From Nitrospira sp. (GTDB lineage: Bacteria > Nitrospirota > Nitrospiria > Nitrospirales > Nitrospiraceae): a DNA stretch of 63,817 nucleotides. Position numbers and translations under genes: made by a program. Under the pieces are notes generated by a model. That model was given only the letters and a program-made list of their open reading frames with translations. It ran no database searches and was not told where the DNA came from. This document shows, one piece after another, positions 32,430 through 41,153 of this stretch. Positions within the stretch are counted from its first letter, which is position 1, and each line of letters opens with the position of its first letter. The stretch spans positions 1 through 63,817 of the forward strand of contig JAHBWR010000008.1 in NCBI GenBank assembly GCA_019636875.1, given 5' to 3'.

Positions 32430-33415
32430 TCGTCATGAAACGACTGAGTGTCTGGCTGGCCATCGCAGGCCTGGGGTTTGCCGGATGGGTGCTCACCGGC
32501 GCCAATCAGAAAGACCCGATGCCTCCGCCGATCTCCGAACCACCGAGATCACCCTATGAACAAACCGTCGCCGCCTCCGGCATTATCGAAGCAGTGAATG
32601 AGAATGTTCGTATTGCGCCACCAGTTGCAGGGTTGATCACGAAAGTCTTCGTCAAAGTCGGAGACCAGGTCGCTGAGCAGGCGCCGCTGTTTCAACTGGA
32701 CGACCGCGAATTGCGAGCTCAACTCTTGACCCGTGAAGCCGCTATCCCTCCATTACAAGCGCAGATCGAAGAGCAGAAATACAAGGTCGGCGATCTTGAG
32801 ACACAATTCAAACGCCTCCAATCGGTGTACGATGAACGAGCCGTCAGCGAGGATGACCTCCAGCGCACCTGGTATGCGCTCGAGATGGCCAAAAGAAGCG
32901 CTCAACGTATCCAAGCAACTCTCAAACAGGCAATGGCCCAGCGTGATGAAGTCATGATCCTATTGGATCGTTTGACTGTCCGCGCTCCCCGACGTGGCAC
33001 GATCCTCCAGGTCAATATTCGAGCCGGAGAATATGCCCAGTTGGGATCGGCCGACCCCCTGATGTTGTTGGGAGAAACTGAACAATTACAGATTCGTGCC
33101 GATATCGACGAAGTCAATGCTCCGCTTGTCGTTCCACAAGCCGGCGGAACGGCTTCTGTCAGATCGTTGGCCGATCAGAAAATCCCGCTCACCTTTGTGC
33201 GCATCGAACCCTATGTGATCCCCAAAAAATCACTTACGGGCGACAATACCGAGCGAGTCGACACGAGAGTGCTGCAGGTCATCTATCGATTTGAGCGACC
33301 ACCTTTCCCCATTTATGCTGGTCAACAGGTGGATGTCTTTCTCGAACGTCGCCCCTCAACCGCATCCGGTCAAGAGGTACCATCTTCCAGTCCGACAGAA
33401 GAGGAACCATCGTAA
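32426..33415 (+). CDS. HlyD/DevB-type membrane fusion protein
   Basis: This 329-residue periplasmic adaptor has an N-terminal membrane anchor (LSVWLAIAGLGFAGWVLTG), a biotinyl-lipoyl-like domain (ENVRIAPPVAGLITKVFVKVGDQV), a coiled-coil hairpin (about 105-180), and a beta-barrel region. It links the inner-membrane ABC exporter to the outer membrane. Its ATG overlaps the ATPase stop as ATGA. No TolC-type outer-membrane gene is in the window. The C-terminal tail is Ser/Pro/Glu rich. Confidence 0.92.
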   Translation: MIVMKRLSVWLAIAGLGFAGWVLTGANQKDPMPPPISEPPRSPYEQTVAASGIIEAVNENVRIAPPVAGLITKVFVKVGDQVAEQAPLFQLDDRELRAQLLTREAAIPPLQAQIEEQKYKVGDLETQFKRLQSVYDERAVSEDDLQRTWYALEMAKRSAQRIQATLKQAMAQRDEVMILLDRLTVRAPRRGTILQVNIRAGEYAQLGSADPLMLLGETEQLQIRADIDEVNAPLVVPQAGGTASVRSLADQKIPLTFVRIEPYVIPKKSLTGDNTERVDTRVLQVIYRFERPPFPIYAGQQVDVFLERRPSTASGQEVPSSSPTEEEPS

Positions 33416-33621
33416 ATGATTGAGGGTTTCCACTGGGAGAGCTTGGTCGCACAGGGCACGCCTCACTGAGACGGTTACCCTACTCATGGCCATCAGTGGA
33501 GAATGGGAACCATCCCTGCCTGATCCGCCAATCCGATCTAAAGATGCGGTGCGAGAAAAATTATGGTTTTGCTCGCCATGCAGACCGTTCAGCACTAAGA
33601 TGACCATGATAGGTTATAGAG

Positions 33622-34128
33622 ATGGAAAAGAATCAGGACAATCCAACCGCAACCGCTACGTCGACCATTTTGGTTGTGGACGACGAAGTCTCGATTATTA
33701 ACCTCTGCAGGGCTCTTCTTGAAGAGACTGGCTTTACGGTGCTTGAAGCTGAGGGGAGTTCGGAAGCGCTCAGGCTTTGCACGCACCACCAAGGACCGAT
33801 CGACCTTCTGATCACAGACCTCGTCTTACCTCCGCCTGGCTTTCAACTCGCCTCGACCTCCAACCAGTTCCCTCACGTCAATGGTCATGAACTGGCCGTC
33901 CGTGCCACCATGATCCGGAGCGGACTCCGCATTATTCTCATGTCCGGGAACCCTGACAAGGAGCTTGCCAGTCATGGGATCAAGCGAGGGACACTCCCGT
34001 TTCTAGCAAAGCCGTTTGAAAAGGACCGGCTTATTACCCTCGTCCACAACGTACTCGCACAGCCAGCACCGACGTTGGCAGTAGAACCACGGGCATGTGC
34101 GGCCAACGATACCGACTGGTTCGGCTGA
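33622..34128 (+). CDS. Stand-alone receiver (REC) domain protein
   Basis: This 168-residue protein is a response-regulator receiver domain: acidic pocket VDDE (Asp20-Asp21), phospho-acceptor Asp66 in LLITDLVLP, and the conserved Lys in LAKPFEKD. An insertion of about 18 residues (PPPGFQLASTSNQFPHV) interrupts the domain after beta-3. No output domain is present; a C-terminal tail of about 25 residues is unstructured. It follows the DevCAB-like exporter by about 200 bp on the same strand, so it may respond to, or regulate, the same signal. No histidine kinase is nearby. Confidence 0.9.
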   Translation: MEKNQDNPTATATSTILVVDDEVSIINLCRALLEETGFTVLEAEGSSEALRLCTHHQGPIDLLITDLVLPPPGFQLASTSNQFPHVNGHELAVRATMIRSGLRIILMSGNPDKELASHGIKRGTLPFLAKPFEKDRLITLVHNVLAQPAPTLAVEPRACAANDTDWFG

Positions 34129-34214
34129 GGGTCTGAAGGTGCTGCATCGGGATGCAATTCACCACACAGTACAGCTCTGTCGGGATCTACACGCAGATTA
34201 GTGTTCTTCGATTT

Positions 34215-34880
34215 CTAGGCGTGTTCCGTCATAAACCATCCGGCGATCGACAATCGGCGATGCGAACCGGCGGTGAGATCCACGCGGCAAATCCTGTGAT
34301 ACCGAGGAACGGTAAACATGACAAGCGTTCCCGGACGTGGTTCGATGCACTGTGTCGGCACAAGGTCGACGGAATCCGACGATCGGTCTTCGCGCTTCGC
34401 GTAGATGATCAGTTCCCCACCCCAATCAGGCTTCCATTCTTCATGAAGATAGCTGACGACGGCGATACGACGCCGCAGTGATGGACGCCCCACCGTGAGC
34501 CGTCCTTGATCGGTATCATCATGGGTTAAGAGACAATCGCCTGACGAGTAGGAGTAATAACTAAATCCAACGTGACGCCCGATGATATTCGGGAATGATT
34601 CTACATGCTCTTGAATGCATGGAAGCTGCAGCCTTGAGAGATAGTGCTTGCCCTCTGCCGAGCCGATTTCAGCCTTTGCCCAGTTGCCAGAGTTTGGAAA
34701 ATCCTGCAGAACATTCTCCAGATCTGAGAGTTGCTTCCAGGCTGCCTTGTTCATTCCTTCACGGAAAAACCGGCGCTCCTCAGCAGACCAAAAGTTCTCT
34801 ACCACAATCACCGGCCTGTCTCGGAATGAGACCGAAGGTAACTCCGCTACTCCTATCGCTGATTCTAAAACTGTCATCAT
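34215..34880 (-). CDS. 2-oxoglutarate/Fe(II) oxygenase (prolyl-hydroxylase fold)
   Basis: This 221-residue protein has the iron triad of the prolyl 4-hydroxylase-like 2OG-Fe(II) oxygenases: His120 and Asp122 (THDD), and His195 (PRYHRI), with a basic 2OG-binding residue in SHRRLSIAGW. The strand YLHEEWKPDWGGELIIY between them is typical. Members hydroxylate proline, asparagine or other residues in proteins, or small molecules; the substrate here is unknown. It is convergent with the receiver gene and the nearest upstream minus-strand gene is the RRM protein. No ribosome binding site is obvious. Confidence 0.88.
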   Translation of the reverse strand: MMTVLESAIGVAELPSVSFRDRPVIVVENFWSAEERRFFREGMNKAAWKQLSDLENVLQDFPNSGNWAKAEIGSAEGKHYLSRLQLPCIQEHVESFPNIIGRHVGFSYYSYSSGDCLLTHDDTDQGRLTVGRPSLRRRIAVVSYLHEEWKPDWGGELIIYAKREDRSSDSVDLVPTQCIEPRPGTLVMFTVPRYHRICRVDLTAGSHRRLSIAGWFMTEHA

Positions 34881-34949
34881 TGGTCACCGTCTGATGAGAA
34901 AAGATATTCAGCACCCATCCGAACTACATGATGCCACCATTGTAGCCAG

Positions 34950-34985
34950 AAAAAAAGAAGGGGTGCCATTCACATGGCACCCCTT
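34950..34985 (-). terminator. Strong intrinsic terminator after the RRM gene
   Basis: On the minus strand a perfect 12-bp stem (34985-34974 with 34969-34958, loop of four) is followed by C and seven Ts (34956-34950). It lies 26 bp after the RRM stop codon and before the oxygenase gene, so those two genes are separate transcripts. Confidence 0.88.
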
Positions 34986-35011
34986 CCATTTACACACATG
35001 CAGGTCGTCAG

Positions 35012-35344
35012 TTACCAGCGGTCACGCTTTCCACCGCCTCCGCTGCGGCCGCCGCCTCCACCGAATCCACCACGACCACCGCCACCCGTGCGCGGTTCTT
35101 GTGGCCGTGCTTCATTGACTGTAAGAGTCCGGCCACCCATTTCTGAACCATTGAGGGCCGTAATCGCAGCTTGAGCTTCGGCATCGGAGGACATTTCCAC
35201 AAAGCCAAATCCTCTCGATTGGCCGGTGAACTTATCCGTAATAATTCGAGCCGAGGCGACTGCGCCATGGGCCGCGAATAAGTCACTCAATTGCTGCTCG
35301 GTCGCCGAATATGGCAACCCACCGACATAGATCTTCGAACCCAT
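35012..35344 (-). CDS. Glycine-rich RRM RNA-binding protein
   Basis: This 110-residue protein has one RNA recognition motif with RNP2 IYVGGL (5-10) and RNP1 RGFGFVEM (44-51), then a tail of Gly and Arg (RTGGGGRGGFGGG) ending in KRDRW. It resembles the cold-induced Rbp proteins of cyanobacteria and proteobacteria that act as RNA chaperones. GGAGG precedes the ATG. A leader of nearly 200 nt and a strong terminator downstream make this a monocistronic gene, consistent with post-transcriptional control. Confidence 0.95.
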   Translation of the reverse strand: MGSKIYVGGLPYSATEQQLSDLFAAHGAVASARIITDKFTGQSRGFGFVEMSSDAEAQAAITALNGSEMGGRTLTVNEARPQEPRTGGGGRGGFGGGGGRSGGGGKRDRW

Positions 35345-35570
35345 CGGGGTTCCTCCTTTAAAATAATGACATTGTCTTGAGCACGAGGAACGGGGAAGGA
35401 GCGGGCCGAAGACGCGATCGCAGCAGCGACTTAGGTCTGACTTCCGACGAAATTCCCGGACAAGGCAACATCGACATTGTGGGCCTCCTCTTATAGACGC
35501 TCAGCACCGCAGAGGCCCCCGGCGATACGAGTCCAAACAAGGGTAGCACAGAGATTTTTAGATTACAACC
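35345..35570 (-). promoter_or_regulatory. Long 5' leader and possible promoter of the RRM gene
   Basis: A candidate promoter has TTGTAA at 35563-35568 and TACCCT at 35540-35545 (17-bp spacer, with a TG before the -10). It would give a leader of about 190 nt. The leader has the 8-mer ACAATGTC twice on the minus strand. Long leaders are common in cold-shock mRNAs. The -10 match is poor and the fold was not computed. Confidence 0.35.
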
Positions 35571-36362
35571 TTACTCTCCCACCCGCACGAGCAATCCCTG
35601 ATCCTTACAGTACGCCATTGTCCGATAAAACCAGATGACGACACCGACCAGCAAGACACCATTGAGTCCGACCGCCCACACAAGGTTCGAGAACGGGGCC
35701 TCCCCTGAGATTAGCACTCCCCGCATCCCTTCAAAGATATGGGCAGCCGGGTTTGCCCAAGCGATCGCTTTGAGCCACGCAGGCAATACCTCCATGGGAT
35801 AAAACACGCATGAGATGGGCTGAAACAGAAAGACCATGCTCCAAGCCAAGACTTCAGCTTCCTGTCCGAATCGCATGATCAGGGAGGTCGTCAGTACCCC
35901 GATGATCCAGCCCGTGATGACAAGATTGAGCACGAATGGAATCAACCATACGCCGATGATCAGGACGTTATAAGAATAAAAAATGAGGGCACACCCAGCC
36001 AGTACGATCGAAACCACGGTCACTTTCATCACACTCATCGCCATCGTGGCGGCTAAAAATTCACTGGGCTTCAACGGACTGGCGAAGAGATTCATCAGAT
36101 TGCGCGCCCACAGCTCCTCTAGAAACGTGATGGTAATTCCCTGTTGAGCACGAAATAACACATCCCAGAGAATCAAGGCTCCGAGAAAAAATGTGACGAA
36201 CCCAGGTACTTCGCTCTGGTATCTGGCCAAATACAACGTGATAAATCCCCAGATCACAAGATCCAAGAACGGCCAATAAAAAATCTCCATGATCCGGGGC
36301 AAACTTCGCCGGTACAGATAGAGATGTCTGAGAATCAAAGCCGTCACACGATGCAGTTTCAT
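35571..36362 (-). CDS. ABC-2 type transporter permease
   Basis: This 263-residue membrane protein has six predicted helices and the ABC-2 pattern, with an N-terminal coupling helix (YLYRRSLPRIMEIFYWPFLDLVIWG) and a C-terminal NPAAHIFEGMRGVLISGE segment. It pairs with the ATPase at 36766-37521, with a small membrane protein between them. All three frames overlap by ATGA, so they are one operon. The substrate is unknown; this family exports drugs, polysaccharides or lipids. No adaptor protein is present. Confidence 0.9.
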   Translation of the reverse strand: MKLHRVTALILRHLYLYRRSLPRIMEIFYWPFLDLVIWGFITLYLARYQSEVPGFVTFFLGALILWDVLFRAQQGITITFLEELWARNLMNLFASPLKPSEFLAATMAMSVMKVTVVSIVLAGCALIFYSYNVLIIGVWLIPFVLNLVITGWIIGVLTTSLIMRFGQEAEVLAWSMVFLFQPISCVFYPMEVLPAWLKAIAWANPAAHIFEGMRGVLISGEAPFSNLVWAVGLNGVLLVGVVIWFYRTMAYCKDQGLLVRVGE

Positions 36363-36769
36363 CGACAGGTCTCATGATCATGATCAGAACGGCACCCCCC
36401 ACATCGTTGCTGCGCGCCCAGAAGATCTGCCCGAAGGGATCGGATTCCTTCGATCAAATGTGAGCCTGCGGTTTTCCCATCAGGCATAGGTCGGAAGGAG
36501 AGGAGCACAAGCAGACAGGGAATTCCAATGAACCCGCTCGCAAACCATAATCCATCACCACCGGTTCCGAGATACCACCACAAAAAACCGATTAACAGCA
36601 CACAGGGCACACAACCTCCGATAAGTCCTCTCGTCACGATATGCCACTCGCAGGTACCACGGTTCCATCCGATCAGGCCAATCGCAAGCCAAAACATCCC
36701 CCAGGCCATGCTGACGACCAGACCGCCGGCCAGAAATCCTGCACCAAAATCCATGAGCGCTCCGTTCAT
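36359..36769 (-). CDS. Small membrane protein inside the ABC-2 operon
   Basis: This 136-residue protein has three or four hydrophobic helices (FLAGGLVVSMAWGMFWLAIG, LIGGCVPCVLLIGFLWWY, GFIGIPCLLVLLSF). It ends in a soluble Cys/His-rich tail (QRCGGCRSDHDHETCR) that could bind a metal. I do not recognise the family. Both ends overlap neighbours by four bases, so it is translated with the ATPase and permease and may be an accessory subunit. Confidence 0.78.
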   Translation of the reverse strand: MNGALMDFGAGFLAGGLVVSMAWGMFWLAIGLIGWNRGTCEWHIVTRGLIGGCVPCVLLIGFLWWYLGTGGDGLWFASGFIGIPCLLVLLSFRPMPDGKTAGSHLIEGIRSLRADLLGAQQRCGGCRSDHDHETCR

Positions 36770-37521
36770 AGCGTCGACGGCACGTTCGATTCCCGCGCAA
36801 GATTCAGGAATACTTCTTCCAAGTCTGCCTTCCCGAATCGTTCCACGATTGCCTGGGCTGTTCCTTCGGCGACGAGACGTCCTCGTTGAAGAAAAATAAT
36901 CCGATCCGACATTTCTTCCATTTCTCGCATATTGTGCGAGGTGTACAAGATACTCAATCCCGATGATCGGCGCTCTTCCTTCAGGATAGATCGTATTTTA
37001 TAGGCAATGTCAGGATCCAAGCTCGCCGTTGGTTCATCCAGAAAGAGAAGCCGCGGCGCCGTGAGAAGAGCCTTCGCTAAGGTCAACCGTGTCATCTGCC
37101 CCGACGATAATTTCCGCGTGACCTTCTGTCGAAATTCTTCCATTTCAAGTTTCTTGACGATCTGGTTGACTCGGCTGGCAATGTCGCTCATGCCATAGAG
37201 CCTGGCCACTACCCACAGATTTTCTTCGACGGTAAGGGATTGTGGCATGGCGATATAGGTCGATGAAAAATTGATCTGTTGCAGCACCGCCTCACGGTGT
37301 GTGGACAAATCCAAGCCGAATGCTTCGATTGACCCCGAGGTGGGCGTCACCACTCCAAGTAACATCTGGATCGTTGTCGTCTTCCCGGCACCGTTCGGCC
37401 CCAGCAACCCCAGAATCTCGCCCGGTCGAATCTCGAACGATACCTCATCAACAGCTGTGAAACCTCCGAACCGCTTTGTCAACTTCGACACGGTTAGAAC
37501 AGAATTCGACATCCGATCCAT
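36766..37521 (-). CDS. ABC transporter ATP-binding protein (ABC-2 exporter)
   Basis: This 251-residue ATPase has Walker A GPNGAGKTT, signature LSSGQMTRLTLAKALL, Walker B LLFLDEPTASLD and the switch His in SHNMREMEE. The family is the CcmA/NatA-like group that works with ABC-2 permeases. The signature has SSGQ instead of the usual SGGQ. It opens a three-gene operon with a small membrane protein and the permease. A second ATG at 37512 is possible. Confidence 0.92.
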   Translation of the reverse strand: MDRMSNSVLTVSKLTKRFGGFTAVDEVSFEIRPGEILGLLGPNGAGKTTTIQMLLGVVTPTSGSIEAFGLDLSTHREAVLQQINFSSTYIAMPQSLTVEENLWVVARLYGMSDIASRVNQIVKKLEMEEFRQKVTRKLSSGQMTRLTLAKALLTAPRLLFLDEPTASLDPDIAYKIRSILKEERRSSGLSILYTSHNMREMEEMSDRIIFLQRGRLVAEGTAQAIVERFGKADLEEVFLNLARESNVPSTL

Positions 37522-37532
37522 CGCGTGATCTA

Positions 37533-38243
37533 CTAATTGAATAGGAGGGCGCCGCTGATCTTCTCAGGGATGTGGCATGTGCCGCATTTCCGGTCCAGAA
37601 TCTTGCCGTCATACTGTCCCTTTCCATCATGACAGCTGAAACAGTCACGGAGGGCTCGTTCACGCAGGTATGACCCCTCAGGATGAACCGGATACCACGG
37701 GTCGTCATCAGCAGACACATGACCTCGCGGAATGACAATGGAATAGCCCTTAATGGGTTGATCATGGACCACGCCCGAATGACAGGTCGTACAGCCTTCA
37801 TTGTGTCCACGAGCCTTGAAGGCCTCCATGTGTTGGCCATGGTTCATGATCAGTCCCACTTCTTTGACCGGTGAAGGAAGGTCGCGTGCCGCTATTTCTG
37901 ACACACGAAGGATATGGCGATGGCACCCGAGACAAACCTTGGAATCCACGTGAGCCGTGAGATTGTGTGCTTCCGTCGGTGTGCCAAACAGATAGATGGT
38001 GGTGTCTTTGATTCCTGCCCACACCTTGTCATGCAGCCACCCCTCCAACCCGGGCCTCACGTGACAGGCGACACAGGTGACCTCCTTATGGGAAGATTTG
38101 GCCCACCTATCATGCGCCGGCGCTATCGTGTGGCACCCTGCACAGAAGCTTGGCTGATCCGTGAGAGGGGTCGCGACCCCCATGAGAGCCAGCCCTCCCA
38201 CAGCAACGGTCAAGACAACGGTGGCCTTAGATGTCCAGTTCAT
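37533..38243 (-). CDS. Six-haem NapC/NirT-like cytochrome c
   Basis: This 236-residue protein has an N-terminal membrane anchor (about 8-25) and six CxxCH haem-binding motifs at 34-38, 57-61, 104-108, 151-155, 201-205 and 220-224. NapC/NirT/NrfH proteins, which pass quinol electrons to periplasmic reductases, usually have four, so this one is extended. The N-terminal FCAGCHTI block is NapC-like. The gene overlaps mobB by 17 bp, tying it to molybdenum cofactor genes. It may donate electrons to, or accept them from, a periplasmic molybdo-enzyme; the direction is not known. Confidence 0.9.
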   Translation of the reverse strand: MNWTSKATVVLTVAVGGLALMGVATPLTDQPSFCAGCHTIAPAHDRWAKSSHKEVTCVACHVRPGLEGWLHDKVWAGIKDTTIYLFGTPTEAHNLTAHVDSKVCLGCHRHILRVSEIAARDLPSPVKEVGLIMNHGQHMEAFKARGHNEGCTTCHSGVVHDQPIKGYSIVIPRGHVSADDDPWYPVHPEGSYLRERALRDCFSCHDGKGQYDGKILDRKCGTCHIPEKISGALLFN

Positions 38244-38745
38244 GCTCCCGGCGTCTGAGAGGGAACTGCTTGATCAAGAGCGCGGCCACACCGTCCACAT
38301 CATCCACATGGAGCACAGGCACCGTGAGGTCGATCATCGTATGAGAGACGACCGCCAACAGGCCGTCGGAAGCGTAGGAGATTTCACCCAATTGATCACG
38401 AACAACGACGATTTTTGGATACCCCTCGCTTTTCCATCCCTCGGCAATGATGAGGTCGTAGGAGGCGTCCAAGAAACGGTCTCGGACCTCTTCGACCTTG
38501 AGCTGATCTGAGACGTCGGCAAACAGGGCAAGGCTTCCCTTTGAGACAACCACGACGCTGCTCGCGCCGGCACGCTTATGGCGCCAACTATCCTTCCCCT
38601 CGGTATCAAGATCGAACCCATGCCCTGCGTGTTTGACGGTGGCCACACGGTATCCAGCCTTGACCAGTTCAGGAATCACACGTTCGATTAAGGTCGTCTT
38701 TCCGCTGTTCGAACGACCGATGAAGGAAACAATGGGGGCAGCCAT
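38227..38745 (-). CDS. mobB: Molybdopterin-guanine dinucleotide biosynthesis adapter MobB
   Basis: This 172-residue GTP-binding protein starts with the P-loop GRSNSGKTT and has the KHAGHGFDLDTEGKDSWRHKRAGA block characteristic of MobB. It assists MobA in forming the bis-MGD cofactor used by nitrate reductase, formate dehydrogenase and nitrite oxidoreductase-type enzymes. It is followed by the hexahaem cytochrome with a 17-bp overlap and preceded by moeA by about 100 bp. MobA is not in the window. Confidence 0.95.
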   Translation of the reverse strand: MAAPIVSFIGRSNSGKTTLIERVIPELVKAGYRVATVKHAGHGFDLDTEGKDSWRHKRAGASSVVVVSKGSLALFADVSDQLKVEEVRDRFLDASYDLIIAEGWKSEGYPKIVVVRDQLGEISYASDGLLAVVSHTMIDLTVPVLHVDDVDGVAALLIKQFPLRRREHELDI

Positions 38746-38841
38746 GGAAATACCGTGTCACCGATCAACCGAGTCATCCGCAGAGCCAGAATCGACTCCT
38801 GGCCTGGTTGACTGCATGCGAGATGATGGGTGGCGTCCTTT

Positions 38842-40140
38842 CTAGCAACAAGAGAGGCGGTGAGGATCAGCATGCGCAGGATCCGCCGTGGCAGGCCACG
38901 CCTCTCCGGACAACAACTGGACGGTAACGTGATCGCCAGGATTTAGACGCTCGACGGCGACAGGCACATCGATGAGACAATTGGCCTTGACCATCGACGT
39001 GAGAATACCGGATCCTTGATCACCAGTCGTACGCACCTTGAAGATACCGTCTTCTCGAGTGAGCATACCGCGCAAGAAATGGCGTCGATCCGTGCGCTTG
39101 GAAAACGTTTCCTGAAAAACCGCTTGTACCACCGGACGGCCATAGCTTCGGCAGCCGCTCATTTTCAGCAGGGCCGGTCGCACTAACTGTTCGAAAGTCA
39201 CCATCGATGAAACCGGATTGCCGGGGAGGCCAAACGCGAGTTTGTTCTGAATCTTCCCGAAGGCCAGCGGTTGACCAGGCCGGATGGCGAGCTTCCAGAA
39301 ATTCATCTCAGCACCCAGTTCACGAAAAACGGCCTTGGTATAGTCGTAATCGCCCATCGACACACCGCCCGACAACACGAGCATATCCGCGTTCAGCCCT
39401 TGGGCAATCTTTTCCTTGAGTGCCGCGGGTGTATCGCGCGCAATCCCAAGCAGCAAGGGAATACCGCCGGCTTCCTGAACTGCTGCCGCAATCCCATAAC
39501 TATTGGAATTAATGATCTTCTCCTCACTGTACGGCTCGTCCAAATCCGCCAACTCATCACCCGTCGAGAGAATCGCCACGCGTGGTCGCTGATAGACAAA
39601 GACGAATGACTTCGCCAAAATCGCCAGCATGCCAGCTTCACTGGGACGCATTCTGGTCCCTTTCCCGATGATGCACTCCCCTTTCTTCACATCCTCACCT
39701 TGAGGTCGGATGTTGGCCCCCTTTGGTTCAGCTTTCAAGACACGGACGGAGTCAGGAGTGTGTTCGGTATCCTCAACCTTCAATACCGTGTCAGCCCCCC
39801 GAGGAACCGGCGCACCCGTCATAATACGGATTGCCTGACCTGGGCCAACGTCCTTTGACGGCATCCTTCCGGCCTGTACATCCTCAATCACCACAAGGGA
39901 GACCGGTTTCTGGATCGTATGCTCCTGTCTAATGTCTTCCCACCTGACGGCAAACCCATCCATCGCTGAATTGTCCCACGGAGGATTGTCTCGGCCTGCC
40001 ATGATGTCCTCAGCCAAGACACGCCCCAGGACATCAAGAATAGAGACTTTCTCCACTTCCAAGACCGTGGTCGCATCAAGCACCACCCGCTGCGCATCGT
40101 GCAGTTGAGTTAACCCGGTCATGGCATCAGCGGCCTTCAC
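38842..40140 (-). CDS. moeA: Molybdopterin molybdotransferase MoeA
   Basis: This protein inserts molybdate into molybdopterin. MoeA motifs are in order: DNSAMDGFAVR, IMTGAPVPRGADTVLKVE, ILSTGDEL, NSNSYGIAAAVQEAGG, LSGGVSMGDYDY and LPGNPVSSMVTFEQ. The GTG at 40140 is preferred because it overlaps the mrp stop as GTGA with AGGGG upstream, giving 432 residues; the ATG at 40122 is an alternative, and a longer start at 40209 would run 70 bp into mrp. Its clustering with mobB, mrp and tatC suggests a shared job in molybdo-enzyme maturation. Confidence 0.95.
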   Translation of the reverse strand: MKAADAMTGLTQLHDAQRVVLDATTVLEVEKVSILDVLGRVLAEDIMAGRDNPPWDNSAMDGFAVRWEDIRQEHTIQKPVSLVVIEDVQAGRMPSKDVGPGQAIRIMTGAPVPRGADTVLKVEDTEHTPDSVRVLKAEPKGANIRPQGEDVKKGECIIGKGTRMRPSEAGMLAILAKSFVFVYQRPRVAILSTGDELADLDEPYSEEKIINSNSYGIAAAVQEAGGIPLLLGIARDTPAALKEKIAQGLNADMLVLSGGVSMGDYDYTKAVFRELGAEMNFWKLAIRPGQPLAFGKIQNKLAFGLPGNPVSSMVTFEQLVRPALLKMSGCRSYGRPVVQAVFQETFSKRTDRRHFLRGMLTREDGIFKVRTTGDQGSGILTSMVKANCLIDVPVAVERLNPGDHVTVQLLSGEAWPATADPAHADPHRLSCC

Positions 40141-41111
40141 AGGCTCATCCCCTTGATCGGTTTGGGCGTGGATCGTCCGACATTCAACAGCGACCCGCTC
40201 TTCTTGCAAAAGGCTTCAACCTGATTCGCAATCCGGTGGTACGCCTCTGCCGTCGGTGTGTCGGAATTGAACAGGGCGAACGGCTCACCTGCATCGGATT
40301 GCGTGACGACATCGGGATCAAGCGGGATCCGTCCAAGAAACGGGACTCCCATATCGAGCGCGGATGCCTCTCCGCCACCCTTCCGAAACACCTCGATCTC
40401 CCGATGGCAGTGAGGGCAGTCCAACCCACTCATATTCTCGACGATACCGACAATCGGCACTTCGCTGTCCTTACAAAAGGTGACGGACTTCCGTGAATCA
40501 AGGAGGGCCACCTCTTGTGGGGTGGTCACAATGACGGCACCGTTGACCTTGCCGAGCAAGTCGATGGTCGTGACCGATTCGTTGCCGGTTCCTGGCGGAA
40601 GATCGATGAGGAGAAAATTCAGATCCTGCCAATCGACACCGCCGAGTAATTGGTTGATGAATTCATACTTGTACGCATCGCGCCAGATGATCGGATCATC
40701 AGAGTTCTGCAACAGAAACGACATCGAGGCGATCTTTAAATTATAGGCCTGAAAAGGAATGATCCCACCGGACGTGCTGATCTTGAGCTTTTGGCCTTCG
40801 GCGCCGACCATTTTGGGAATGTTGGGGCCATGAATATCCATGTCACAGATGCCGACATGCCACCCTTTGAGTGCGAGGCTGACGGCAATATTCGTGGTAC
40901 AGGTGCTCTTCCCCACCCCACCCTTATTACTCATAATGAGTACTTTGTACTCGATCCGCTCCATCCGCTTTGCGACCAGCCAACGGCTATGGCCTTCTTT
41001 GTCCTTTTGGCAACTCTCATTTTCGTCGCAGATGGCACAGGCCCACATATAGGTGCAGGCGTCTCCACTCCCTCCGCGTCCATCGTTGATGATATTCAGT
41101 TCACGTCCCAT
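40137..41111 (-). CDS. mrp: Mrp/NBP35-type Fe-S cluster carrier ATPase
   Basis: This 324-residue P-loop protein has the deviant Walker A SNKGGVGKST at 61-70 and the ending CPHC motif in MSGLDCPHCHREI that carries a bridging Fe-S cluster. The N-terminus has Cys19, Cys25, Cys28 and Cys34, like the extra cluster of eukaryotic NBP35 and unlike E. coli Mrp. It delivers Fe-S clusters to apo-enzymes in the cytoplasm, which would suit Tat-exported molybdo-enzymes with Fe-S subunits. The moeA start overlaps its stop. Confidence 0.93.
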   Translation of the reverse strand: MGRELNIINDGRGGSGDACTYMWACAICDENESCQKDKEGHSRWLVAKRMERIEYKVLIMSNKGGVGKSTCTTNIAVSLALKGWHVGICDMDIHGPNIPKMVGAEGQKLKISTSGGIIPFQAYNLKIASMSFLLQNSDDPIIWRDAYKYEFINQLLGGVDWQDLNFLLIDLPPGTGNESVTTIDLLGKVNGAVIVTTPQEVALLDSRKSVTFCKDSEVPIVGIVENMSGLDCPHCHREIEVFRKGGGEASALDMGVPFLGRIPLDPDVVTQSDAGEPFALFNSDTPTAEAYHRIANQVEAFCKKSGSLLNVGRSTPKPIKGMSL

Positions 41112-41153
41112 AATTGTTCATTCCGGCAATCAGCCGATCTTACTCCCCACCTT

